This document shows positions 11,306 to 20,489 of a stretch of 64,000 bases of DNA, one piece after another. The position numbers and the translations under genes are program-made. The notes under the pieces are model-generated. The model was not told the origin of the DNA, did no database searches, and saw only the letters and a list, made by a program, of their open reading frames with translations. Source of the DNA: Rhizoclosmatium globosum (taxonomy: Eukaryota > Chytridiomycota > Chytridiomycetes > Chytridiales > Chytriomycetaceae); the NCBI GenBank assembly GCA_002104985.1, contig MCGO01000007.1:1-64000 (forward strand), given 5' to 3'. The first letter of the stretch is position 1. The number at the start of each line of letters is the position of its first letter.

Positions 11306-12280
11306 TCAAGTAGAAACTTGTGGACTTCTATTCATCGTTGGAACAACCGATGTTCCTTTGGTCGAATTTGACAATAACCGGGCATTTTCAACACGCTCTC
11401 GCATCCTCATTTCACGCTTAATTTCATATCTCTGAAGAGATAGCTTCATAGTTAATTGAATGAAAATGTAGATAATTGGGAAATCGTCATAAATCCGAAG
11501 CGACACGAGCACTCCAGTAACACCAAATGGCGGGGCCTCTGCCGTAAGCCACAAATTATACAAAATTATTCCAATTAACCAAATTGCAAGACAGATGCAT
11601 GATACTATTCCATACTGTGATATAATTCTGAGCTTATCAACATCCTGCTGGAAATTATCATCGTTTGAGACGAACCGAAGGTATGACACATATACTATTG
11701 CAACAAAAGCTTCAAATAAAAACATGATCACGTTCATCGCGATAGTATGCCAATTTACAACTGAGATGAGAAGACTTAAATCAATACCCGACAACATTCC
11801 CATCGTTGCCATAGATTGTAAACACGCCCAAACAAATTGACTTATTTGAAGCAGCACGAAGATTGTCAAGAATATAACAAGGAACAGCTGCATTGAAGGA
11901 ACGACGCGCTGAATTATGGGCAACCCTCTCTTCCATGTATAAAAACATATAACACACTCGAGAACGCTATAGCAGACAGTATCGACTATTTGATACACCA
12001 ATATCTTTATCGGGTCAATCACGGAAACGTACAGCCCTGTAAACACCATTGCGAGACAATTCCACAGGACCATCGAAAATATAAGTAGATTCACTGCAGA
12101 GAATATTGTTCTATGTTTCATCGTATGTCCTTGATGTAAATCGGATCTAATAAGCAAAACCAACAAGACAAGTTGCAGTACTGATACAGCTATAGTTAAC
12201 CACATGTCTTGCAGCGCGACTGCGTTATAGGATTCTGTATATGACGCCCAGGGGTTTGCAGCGGTATCTGTCGAGTTCAT
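11306..12280 (-). CDS. 7TM receptor-like family member (pair A, copy 2)
   Basis: The protein has 324 residues in a single exon, starting MNSTDTAANPWASYTES (NST sequon). Seven hydrophobic segments carry WKRGLPIIQRVVPS, LRIISQYGIVSC and FIQLTMKLSLQ. Compared with copy 1 at 10053-11051 it has the same length and motif spacing, and the two diverge most in TM3-TM5 and the extreme tail. The spacer between the two genes (11052-11305) also looks related to the 3' end of the coding region, which fits head-to-tail duplication of the unit. Confidence 0.88.
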   Translation of the reverse strand: MNSTDTAANPWASYTESYNAVALQDMWLTIAVSVLQLVLLVLLIRSDLHQGHTMKHRTIFSAVNLLIFSMVLWNCLAMVFTGLYVSVIDPIKILVYQIVDTVCYSVLECVICFYTWKRGLPIIQRVVPSMQLFLVIFLTIFVLLQISQFVWACLQSMATMGMLSGIDLSLLISVVNWHTIAMNVIMFLFEAFVAIVYVSYLRFVSNDDNFQQDVDKLRIISQYGIVSCICLAIWLIGIILYNLWLTAEAPPFGVTGVLVSLRIYDDFPIIYIFIQLTMKLSLQRYEIKREMRMRERVENARLLSNSTKGTSVVPTMNRSPQVST

Positions 12281-12367
12281 CGATTTTTAGATGCTCTTCA
12301 AAAGGTTGTTGACTTGATGTAAAATGTAAATCCTTCCAAAAATGAGTTATTATATTTTGGGGGGGAA

Positions 12368-13354
12368 TTATTCCTTTATGCTACCGCTCTGTTTAAATCC
12401 TGAGGATCGGCGTTTCTCCTTACTTGGCCTTGAAGCTTCCAGATTCAAGGTCATAACAGGTTGTCCCGATGAAGCCATCTTTGCAGACTCTATCCTTATC
12501 CGTTTTCGAGAGTCTCGCCGAACTTCTTCATTTCGTAAAGCCCATTTCATGGCAAGCTGTATAAACATGAACGCAAGTGGCCCCAAGTCGTAGAATCGAA
12601 GTGACACACTCAACTTCAACACATTCAAAGTCGGAGAAATTACAAAGTAGTTGTAAATAACGATACCACTTAACCAAATCTCCAAGAATATGCACGACGC
12701 AATTCCGTAGTACGCAAGAATTTCGAGCTTCTCAACGTCGAGATCGTTTCCTCGCACAGACCGGAGATAGCGAACATAAAATCCAGCGACGAAGGCGTCA
12801 AATAGAATCACAACAACGTTGACTGCGACAGGTATAACGGTTGAGATGTATGTAAGCATATCAAGTTGATCATTGAGCAGCGGTGTATACATTGCAATTT
12901 GCTGCAATAAGAGAAACAAGAACTGAACTATTTCCAAAATGACAAAGAGCACCAAAAACCCGTTCATATAAACTTGACACTTTGGAAACAAAAGTTGAAT
13001 GACGGGAAAACCTCGTATCCAACTATATATCAAGATGACGGACTCCAAGACTCCAGAAAATAAATACGATAATGAGATGTAAATGACTATCCATACGGGG
13101 TCATAACAGACAGAATACAGTTGTGAAAAGACCATTATCAGCAAGTTTGAGATTATCATGACAAACAACAAGACGTTCAAAGTTGAGAAAATGGCTTTTC
13201 GACCAATTTTAGAAGTCATCTCGATGCGTATGAGGGCTCCAAGGATGAGCAGTTGAAGGATTGACACTGACACTGTGATCCAAAGGTCTTGCAACTCAAC
13301 ATTTGCGTACTCAATAAACCACTCATCTAAAGATGTAGTATTGGTTGCGTTCAT
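12368..13354 (-). CDS. 7TM receptor-like family member
   Basis: The protein has 328 residues in a single exon, starting MNATNTTSLDEWF with two N-x-T sequons. Post-TM3 motif YSWIRGFPVIQLLFPKCQ, TM6 entry LEILAYYGIASC and TM7 exit FIQLAMKWALRNEEVRRD are present. A long basic, Ser-rich tail (about 60 residues) follows TM7. The SR of the TM6 motif is replaced by AY here, as in its broken neighbour at 13424-14335, its closest relative in the window (shared WPKC/FPKC and LLQQIA after TM4). Confidence 0.87.
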   Translation of the reverse strand: MNATNTTSLDEWFIEYANVELQDLWITVSVSILQLLILGALIRIEMTSKIGRKAIFSTLNVLLFVMIISNLLIMVFSQLYSVCYDPVWIVIYISLSYLFSGVLESVILIYSWIRGFPVIQLLFPKCQVYMNGFLVLFVILEIVQFLFLLLQQIAMYTPLLNDQLDMLTYISTVIPVAVNVVVILFDAFVAGFYVRYLRSVRGNDLDVEKLEILAYYGIASCIFLEIWLSGIVIYNYFVISPTLNVLKLSVSLRFYDLGPLAFMFIQLAMKWALRNEEVRRDSRKRIRIESAKMASSGQPVMTLNLEASRPSKEKRRSSGFKQSGSIKE

Positions 13355-13423
13355 CTGTTACTCAATGGCGGATTGTTAAAGAAACAAAAATCGTTTGAAA
13401 ATCTCTTGTTCAATAGTTTATTA

Positions 13424-14335
13424 CTATCCTTCAGTAAGAATCTTCACTTTCCTGATGCGAGAACTTTGAAAGTTATTCTGAAGTGATATACTTTCTCTGA
13501 CACTGGTTTCTTCTCGTTCCCTGAGTTTCAACATCCACAGTTGTAGCTCCACATGAACCAACGGCCCAAGATCGTATATTCTAGTCGTTACTTTTAGCAA
13601 AAAATAGTTTCGCGGTGATACGATTATTTCAAAATTGTAAATGACAATTGCAGTGAACCAAACTTCTAAGCAGAAATATGAGACCGCGCCGAAATAAGAA
13701 ATTATTTGAAGTTTTTCGAGGTCTGATATATCTTCCCTATTTTGCTGAAGATAGTGAAGATAGCATAAAGTATCAAATGCGATTACAACGACAATGATCA
13801 AGATGTTACAAAAATCAGTGAGCGTATTCAATATGTTATTGCAAGATGTTACAAAAATCAGTGAGCGTATTCAATATGTTATTGAGGAAAGGAAGGTAGG
13901 TGGCTATCTGTTGTAGAACAAGAAATACGAACTGTACAATTTCAAGAACGACAATAAAAGCAAGGAAGGTAGCAAGATACGGGCGACACTTTGGCCACAC
14001 TATTCTGACCACGGGCAAGCCTCGCGTCCATCATACACACCAAAGAAAAAGTATGACAACGAGATATAAATAGCTATCTTGTTTGCTTCATAACAGACAG
14101 AATATAATTGAGTAAACACCACAATCAAGCAGTTTGAAGCTATCATGGCGAATAACAGTGCGTTCACTGGCGATAGAAGCAGTCCATTCTTCTTGGCTTC
14201 ATACCAATCAAACATTCCAAGAAACCCAAAGTAAAGAGCAGAAGCAACAAGAGTGATCCAAATATCCTGCTCCTCAATTAAAGCGTAGTCAGCATCCCAT
14301 TCTTGAGGAAGGACTGTATCATTTCTTGTGTTCAT
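13424..14335 (-). pseudogene. 7TM-family pseudogene broken by a 43-bp tandem duplication and a small deletion
   Basis: The N-terminal frame (14000-14335, MNTRNDTVLPQEWD) covers TM1-TM3. It loses frame at FFFGVYDG, where about eight codons before the W-x-RG motif have been deleted, so WTRGLPVVRIVWPKC is in another frame. That frame runs to 13836. There an exact 43-bp duplication (13799-13841 and 13842-13884), not a multiple of three, shifts the frame again. The remaining TM5-TM7 region (13424-13831) is open, with LQIISYFGAVS and RIYDLGPL, but QLAMKW has become QLWMLK. The two lesions make it non-functional. Confidence 0.85.
13799..13884. repeat. Exact 43-bp tandem duplication inside a 7TM gene
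   Basis: Two identical adjacent 43-base units occupy 13799-13841 and 13842-13884, each starting caagatgtta and ending atatgttattg. I compared them base by base and found no difference, so the duplication is recent. The unit length is not divisible by three and shifts the reading frame of the surrounding 7TM gene. Confidence 0.93.
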
Positions 14336-14495
14336 TGAATCGAGTTAATACAAAGGACATTGTTCACCTGTAACGATATTATTGCATCAAGAAACTATTG
14401 CCTAAAAAAAGCTAAGACAAAAAAGAAGAAAGCCGAGAAAGTACAAGTTAATCGTTCATTTATTTGTCCTTTTTCTTAATCACTTCTCTTTTCAA

Positions 14496-16195
14496 ATGCA
14501 ACGAAACCTGTCTAGGGCCCTTTCGACATTCACACGGAGTAGACCAAGATGTCTGCCACTTATTTCACCACATCGAATACTTTCTTGTAATGAGAATCGA
14601 TTGAGGCAACGGAGAAGCTTCTCGGCCTTCGGAAACCTCGGATCGCTTGGACAACCAGCATCTCACACACACCCACACCTGATCAGTGAGGATGATATTA
14701 CTCCTGGAATCTCTGGTGCAGAGTATCTCGAAAGACGCAGAATGTTTGCTGCTTCTCTTCCAGACGGATCTGTTGCTGTTGTAGCTGGATATGCATTGCG
14801 ATATGCGACAGGAGGCATTTTCCACGAGTTTCACCAGAATACAGATTTACTCTATTTAACTGGATTTAATGAGCCTGATGCCTGTCTTGTCATTGGTACC
14901 GACTGGTTTCTTCTCCCCTTCATCAACTAAACCAACTACCAAATCAGAAAAGGACCAAGGCGACAACTACAAAGAAACCCTATTTCTTCGTCCAAGAGAT
15001 CCCGCAACAGAAATCTGGGACGGTCCTCGTGCTGGTTTGGAGGGTGCAAAACTGTACTTTGGCATCACAAACGCAGAACCAATCCACCGATTACCAGAAA
15101 GACTGAACACTCTCCTTAACACACAACTCCCATTCACTCACTCGCAAATCGTCACCGATCTTCCCACTTCACACACCCTTCCCCCAGGCCCTTTCCACTC
15201 AAACCATGCCGCATCAGCTCCAGCCGTTCCAGCTTGGACACCCTACGCAACCCTCCTCTCTCACTTGAACGACCCGTCATCGCCTAAACCCGTCAATCTC
15301 TTCAAAGTCAGGAAACTCTCGGGAGTCGGAAGCACACTCGCCCAACAGCGACTCTTCAAATCCCCTGCCGAAATCGCAGTCCTCAGAAAAGCCGGTCAGA
15401 TCAGTGGCCGTGCGCATGTTGATACTATGTCTGCGACGAAGCCGGGTGTGACGGAGGCGTATTTACACAGTGTGATGGATCACGGAGTTCGACGACGTGG
15501 TGCGGATGCGTTGGCTTACGTTCCTGTTGTAGCTGCTGGGAAGAATGCGCTGACGTTGCATTATGTTATCAATAGACACGTGGCGAAAGACGGGGATCTG
15601 GTTTTGATGGATGCTGGTGGTGAATATGGAGGATACGCGTCAGATATTACTCGAACTTGGCCAGTTTCTGGAAAGTTTACGGAGCCGCAAAAGAAACTGT
15701 ATCAAGCGGTGTTGAAGGCCCAGAAAGCATGTATCGACAAGTGTAACGAACGGTCACATACCTCTTTGGATGAACTGCAAAATCTTGCTTTCGAGGTACT
15801 TCGAGTTGAGTGTTCCAAGCTGTTTGGGCGACGATTAAGTTACAACGTAAGTCTTTGATCTTTTTCAGGGGGTCAAATCGCTTACTGGTTGACTCAAGGA
15901 TATGAATATTCTCTACCCGCATCATGTTGGACACTGGATGGGACTTGATGTGCATGATACAGGCTCTGTCCCACGAACAACAAAGCTGACAATGGCAATG
16001 GTCATCACAATAGAACCTGGCATTTACGTCCCGGACACAGAGAGATTCCCAGCCGAGTATCGAGGCATCGGAATCCGTATCGAAGACGATGTTGTGATTG
16101 GAGAGACGGATTGCACAGTGTTGAGTGCAGAAGCACCCAAAGAGATTGACGATATTGAGGCCGTTGTACAAGGACTGATCAAGGCAAGAGATTAA
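14496..16195 (+). CDS. ICP55: Mitochondrial Xaa-Pro aminopeptidase (Icp55/XPNPEP3 type)
   Basis: Three exons (14496-14895, 14948-15846, 15899-16195) encode about 530 residues of the M24B family. These enzymes remove one residue from processed mitochondrial precursors or cleave X-Pro N-termini. The N-terminus is Arg/Ser-rich with almost no acid residues over the first 45 positions, a typical mitochondrial targeting sequence. The AMP_N domain starts at ITPGISGAEYLERR and includes FHQNTDLLYLTGFNEPDA. In the pita-bread catalytic domain the metal ligands are visible: Asp in LMDAGGEYGGYASDITRTW (two), His in HHVGHWMGLDVHD, Glu in ITIEPGIYVP and Glu in IRIEDDVV. Both introns have good GT..AG ends and keep frame. 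Confidence 0.93.
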
Positions 16196-16315
16196 TCCGC
16201 CTTTTTAAAGAAAAGTAAAGATCATTTTATATACCTATGGTTCGGTAACAAAGAGATTTACCATTTTGCGACAAAGTCACCCCAACAAGTCACGCCAATC
16301 TTGCGTTTGCTGAAC

Positions 16316-17308
16316 ATGAACGCAACAGAGCTCAATTCAACAGAGATATGGGCCCCGTACAACCAAGTTTTCAGCACATTGTCTTATCAAGACTTGTGGA
16401 TTACAGTGTCCGTGACAATATTACAAATCATAATACTTGCAGCCCTTATTCGACGAGAAACCTGGACATCCCCTCTGGAAAGTCGAACTAAAAAGCAAAT
16501 ACTAAGCTACACAAACATTCTACTTATAGTCATGATTCTTTCAAACTTGTTTCTCCAGGTTTTCAATCGATTGTATGCAGACACTTCTGAAGCGATTCCT
16601 ACAGTTATATATTGCGCGTTTTTAACATTCTGGACTTGTGCATTGGAATTTGCAATGATGTTGTATATGTATCGACGTGGGCTTCCTGTAATACAATTAA
16701 TACTTCCATCTATTCCACCATTCCTCGTTGTGTTCATGATACTGTTTGGGATACTTCAAATTAGTCTCTTGATATTTACCGTCCTCCTAGTCATATCCAA
16801 TTATCTTCCAACACAATTGAGTGAAGACTCGGGAATCTTTGGAACTGCTGTAAACGGACATATAATGGCTGTCGATGCATCCATGATATTCTTTGATTGT
16901 CTTGTTATCCTCGTGTACGCAATGTACTTGCAACGTGTCTCCGGGGGCCCGAACAATGTGGAAAAGCTTGTAATTCTATCGCGATACGGGATTGTCTCGT
17001 GTGTTGTATTGGAGATATGGCAACTATCTATCGTCTTGTATAATGTCTGGACGAATGCAGCTCTTCCAGAATGCTCGTTGACGACGTATACTATACTCCT
17101 GCGGTTCTACGATTTATCACCTCTAGCATACCTATTCCTCCAACTAGCCATGAAATGGTCTCTCATGCGAGACGACGAAAGAACAGCCCAAGAAAAAATC
17201 AATCGCGTTGTAAAAGCCAAAGCAATGGCAACGTCAGAAAGTTCTGGTTCAGAGAGGAAATCATATTTAACGGCATCTGATTGCCGTCCAAGCGGAACAA
17301 TTCGATAA
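16316..17308 (+). CDS. 7TM receptor-like family member (pair B, copy 1)
   Basis: The protein has 330 residues in a single exon. I used the ATG at 16316 (MNATELNSTEIWAPY, two sequons); an in-frame ATG at 16301 adds five residues. Seven hydrophobic segments carry YRRGLPVIQLILPS, KLVILSRYGIVSC and LQLAMKWSLMRDDER. The last 57 residues are identical to those of copy 2 at 17576-18565, and 152 bp of DNA there (17147-17298) are identical, whereas upstream the two genes differ at many synonymous sites. Tail Ser/Thr clusters (ATSESSGSERKS) could be phosphorylation sites, which is inference. Confidence 0.88.
   Translation: MNATELNSTEIWAPYNQVFSTLSYQDLWITVSVTILQIIILAALIRRETWTSPLESRTKKQILSYTNILLIVMILSNLFLQVFNRLYADTSEAIPTVIYCAFLTFWTCALEFAMMLYMYRRGLPVIQLILPSIPPFLVVFMILFGILQISLLIFTVLLVISNYLPTQLSEDSGIFGTAVNGHIMAVDASMIFFDCLVILVYAMYLQRVSGGPNNVEKLVILSRYGIVSCVVLEIWQLSIVLYNVWTNAALPECSLTTYTILLRFYDLSPLAYLFLQLAMKWSLMRDDERTAQEKINRVVKAKAMATSESSGSERKSYLTASDCRPSGTIR
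17147..17298 (+). repeat. Perfect 152-bp repeat, copy 1 (gene-conversion tract)
   Basis: This stretch is identical base for base to 18404-18555. It covers the TM7 exit and the cytoplasmic tail of the two adjacent 7TM genes. Immediately outside it the genes differ (ctccaactagcc versus ctccagcttgcc upstream, aattcgataa versus cattcgatga downstream). Confidence 0.9.
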
Positions 17309-17575
17309 AATTCACTTTTATTGAACATTTATTTGTTTTACGTTATAATATGAAATATAGAAACAACTCTGCGGGTAAATAAGGCATGATTCCCCTTAAC
17401 CACACCAGGTTAAAGAGGAGAAATGTTTGATATTGTACTAGGACCTTTTCATAACATGGAAAAAGTAAAACGTCCTTTCATGTCACCATATTTTTTAAGG
17501 AATAATGAGATTTTCATTCACCCCACATTTCAATCCCTCCAAGGACCGCCGATCTTGAATAACGCGTTTTCTGTA

Positions 17576-18565
17576 ATGAACTCAACCGATTTAAATTCGA
17601 CTGAGATATGGGCGCCGTATAGCCAAGTTTTCAGCACGTTGTCTTATCAAGACTTATGGATTACGATATCCGCCGCAATATTACAACTCATACTACTTGC
17701 AGCGCTTATTCGACGAGAAACCTGGACATCTCCTCTGGAAAGTCGAACAAAAAAGAAAATACTAAGCTACACAAACATTCTCCTGGTAGTCATGGTTCTC
17801 TCAAACCTATTTCTCACAGTTTTCAACCAATTGTATGGAAACGCTTCCGACCCCATTCACACCGTCGTATATTGCGCGTTTTTGACTTTTTACACTGGGT
17901 TATTGGAGTTTTTAATGATGTTGTATGGATATCGACGCGGGCTACCCGTTATTCAGTTGTTGCTTCCGTCTATTCCACCGTTCTTGATTGTATTCTTGAT
18001 TCTATTCGGGATACTTCAAATCAGTTTGTTGATATTCACGACTTTGCTTGTTATATCGAATTACACGACGCTTCTCACGTCAAGCACGGACCTTTTCAAC
18101 TCAGCTGTAAATGCACAACTAATGGCGGTCAATGCATCCATGCTAATATTTGATGTTCTTGTAATCGGTGTATATGCAATGTATTTACAACGTATTTCTG
18201 GTAGCTCCAACAATGTAGAAAAGCTCGTGATTCTCTCGCGATATGGAATAGCGTCCTGTGTTGTTCTGGAAATCTGGCAATTATCCATTGTCCTGTACAA
18301 TATTTGGACGAATGCTGCTCTTCCAGAATGCTCTTTGACGACATATACTATCCTGTTGAGATTCTATGATTTGTCACCTCTAGTGTACCTTTTTCTCCAG
18401 CTTGCCATGAAATGGTCTCTCATGCGAGACGACGAAAGAACAGCCCAAGAAAAAATCAATCGCGTTGTAAAAGCCAAAGCAATGGCAACGTCAGAAAGTT
18501 CTGGTTCAGAGAGGAAATCATATTTAACGGCATCTGATTGCCGTCCAAGCGGAACCATTCGATGA
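17576..18565 (+). CDS. 7TM receptor-like family member (pair B, copy 2)
   Basis: The protein has 329 residues, starting MNSTDLNSTEIWAPY. The frame is open upstream to an ATG at 17423, but those 51 residues do not resemble any family member, so the homologous ATG at 17576 is preferred. Motifs are YRRGLPVIQLLLPS, KLVILSRYGIASC and LQLAMKWSLMRDDER. It is a head-to-tail duplicate of 16316-17308. Much of the N-terminal half has diverged at third positions, but the tail is identical. Confidence 0.88.
   Translation: MNSTDLNSTEIWAPYSQVFSTLSYQDLWITISAAILQLILLAALIRRETWTSPLESRTKKKILSYTNILLVVMVLSNLFLTVFNQLYGNASDPIHTVVYCAFLTFYTGLLEFLMMLYGYRRGLPVIQLLLPSIPPFLIVFLILFGILQISLLIFTTLLVISNYTTLLTSSTDLFNSAVNAQLMAVNASMLIFDVLVIGVYAMYLQRISGSSNNVEKLVILSRYGIASCVVLEIWQLSIVLYNIWTNAALPECSLTTYTILLRFYDLSPLVYLFLQLAMKWSLMRDDERTAQEKINRVVKAKAMATSESSGSERKSYLTASDCRPSGTIR
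18404..18555 (+). repeat. Perfect 152-bp repeat, copy 2 (gene-conversion tract)
   Basis: Identical partner of 17147-17298, in the same orientation 1,257 bp downstream. See the 7TM genes at 16316 and 17576. Confidence 0.9.
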
Positions 18566-18650
18566 AAACACACTTCCATTAATCATGTATTATTCGTTTT
18601 TTACTTCATCCCAATCTGAAATATAGAAACCGCCCTTCTCTTGCTCCCAC

Positions 18651-19814
18651 TTATTTCTGAGTCTCCATTGCACGTTTCCAACTCTCCTTTGCGAAATCCG
18701 CACTGGTACTCCCATAAATCTCCAGGCTCTTGCGATACCATCCATACTCCATGTTTGTGGATGCTGGATAGTTGTACCGATCCGCAGGTAAATGTGGCAT
18801 GATCCCCCTTAACCGTACACGGTTCCCATTCGGATACACGATTTCGTTTGTATCCAGGTTTAGATTTGAGACTCCATTTGTGACGACAAACGATGGGTCT
18901 GGTGCAGGTGAAGGATTCGTTGTTTTCGCGAGCGAGGAAGGTGCACGGGATAAAGGTGTTGACGAATTTGGTGTGGAATGTATAGATCCGTGTGATTTCC
19001 GTTTTGGAGGTATTATGTGAGAATAGTTTGATTGTTGGGAGGGTGTTCTGGAGGAGGGTGGGATTGTACTCGTCCTCCCTGAATTTGATTGGTGTTGGTA
19101 GATGGGTGGCTTTCCAGGCGGACCAGACCCGTTTCCATCCATCACACGGTGATATAATCCAGTTTGTGATTAAATTCGAAGCGGCCTCCGTATTCACGGT
19201 CGTATGTTGTTGTTTCTGTGGGTCGTGTGTGACCAGTTCCCGTTTTATTCGGTGTGGGGTGATTTGGATGTCGCGCGTTGTGATGCGATAAGTAATCATG
19301 TCGAGCGCCGGTAACTTTGAAGTTGTTGTATTGTTCCGTGTTGGGATATTCTTCGGCTGAGGAGGGTCGCGAAGACAAAGGATTCCTTTTTGGTGTGTTG
19401 ATAATGCTGTAAGCGGACCACTTTGTCGGCTGGAACATAATAGAAGAATAAGCTAAAGTATCCAAGGTATCGCTGCGAAGGAACGTACCGGAGCCCTGAT
19501 TGGCGCCTCGGGAGTCTCTTCGCCTCGGTACAGCTTCGGATCGTTCAAGGCGCCCCACCGATCGCTCCACTCGCGCTGAGCTTTCATTTCCTTAGCAACG
19601 CGATCGAGCCTGATTAGGGTTAGGGTTAAGCCATGTTGGTTGGGGTTAAGCTTCGTTGGCAGCTGGAATACTCTTCTTAGGGTTAGGGTTGAACGTACCA
19701 GCTGAAGTTGCTCGCGGCAGCCAGGGCGTCCGCCAGCCGCGCCGCTTCTTTCTTTGCAGCCAACTCAGCCTGCTTTCTCTGCCCTGCGGTCGGTGATGCC
19801 TGCTTTGGAGCCAT
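18651..19814 (-). CDS. Putative flagellar/ciliary microtubule-associated protein (multi-exon, one junction unresolved)
   Basis: Exon 1 (19814-19699) starts MAPKQASPTAGQRKQAELAA, exon 2 is 19609-19489 and exon 3 begins at 19429. The frame holds across both introns. Exon 2 has a charged helix ending REWSDRWGALNDPKLY, which recalls small axonemal proteins of the C20orf85 type. Exon 3 ends at a stop at 19142-19144 after FNHKLDYITV. A second open frame, 18651-19145, overlaps this stop and ends with RGIMPHLPADRYNYPAST followed by NMEYGWYRKSLEIYG. EYGW-type motifs occur in several microtubule inner proteins. I infer that both parts belong to one gene joined by an unresolved intron or indel near 19140, but they could be two genes. 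The flagellar role is inference from motif flavour only. Confidence 0.5.
19611..19690. repeat. Interstitial TTAGGG telomere-type repeats inside an intron
   Basis: Two short blocks, ttagggttagggtt at about 19614-19627 and 19678-19690, with a degenerate ttggggttaag between them, lie in the first intron of the minus-strand gene at 18651-19814. TTAGGG is the common fungal telomere unit. Each block has only two repeats, so this is not a chromosome end. Confidence 0.8.
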
Positions 19815-20008
19815 TTTTGTCAAATCAAAGAAAGAAAAGTAAATCCACAAAAACTATCCATTTTTCCCATAATCAGTAATGTTTCTTAAACTAGTTGCGA
19901 AAGACAGAGTGCGAAGGTACCCTCTCTTAGGCTTAACTGCTTAATACTGATACTGCCTTAGTTGGACAACCATCACCTGGGCCATTCCTCTGATTGTCTT
20001 TTCATCCT

Positions 20009-20227
20009 ATGGGCTCTATCAGCGATGTAAGCACCTTGCTAGAAAGTACTCTCGAACAGTCCTGGTTTAACCATTCAAGTTCAGTGGTCCTCGGCAAAGA
20101 ACGCAAACCAACACCTGACTTGTACGCTCCATTCACTCCTGTAACTCCTCCAATCGAAGCAGAATCAAAGGAAGAACCTCAGAAAGTCGATCGATTCGAA
20201 CTGGCGAAACGGCCCTTTGAAAAGTGA
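20009..20227 (+). CDS. Small hypothetical protein (72 aa)
   Basis: A short open frame starts at MGSISDVSTLLESTLEQSWF and ends FELAKRPFEK. It is hydrophilic and Pro/Glu-rich in the middle (PDLYAPFTPVTPPIEAESKEEP), with no signal peptide or membrane segment. It lies head-to-head with the putative ciliary gene (ATG at 19814, 194 bp away), so they may share a promoter. There is no homology I recognise. Its length and composition are compatible with a real small protein, but chance cannot be excluded. Confidence 0.35.
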   Translation: MGSISDVSTLLESTLEQSWFNHSSSVVLGKERKPTPDLYAPFTPVTPPIEAESKEEPQKVDRFELAKRPFEK

Positions 20228-20489
20228 AAACCTACTCCGCAACAACCTTTCGAAACGTCAAATTGCGTGCACGACTTGCGCAAATAAATGAATATTCGAA
20301 ATGAAAACTATACTCCGTATCTCAAATTTGTTTCCGCAGTTTGGACGGGGCTGTCTGAGTGGAATGACTCTTCCCAGTTCTACCAACTCAAGACATCTGC
20401 TAATTCAAAATGTCTACTCCATGCATATAAACATTCTCACGATCCAATTGTTGGCGACTAATCTTTCAAACAAAGGGATTTACTTAATA

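Noticed and set aside
17423..17575. 51-residue N-terminal extension of the 7TM gene at 17576
   Set aside because: No other family member has it, and the internal ATG aligns with all paralogues.
18601..19299. 232-codon minus-strand frame in the putative ciliary gene
   Set aside because: It overlaps two frames that have better composition and motifs. Its Cys/Arg/Thr-rich text looks like a shifted reading. It remains possible as an alternative exon, so it is noted under findings.
19611..19690. A chromosome end or telomere
   Set aside because: Only two units per block, in the middle of a gene-rich region, with genes continuing on both sides.
20301..20489. 63-residue extension upstream of the 7TM gene at 20490
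   Set aside because: It is unlike the family N-terminus, and the ATG at 20490 sits at the homologous place.
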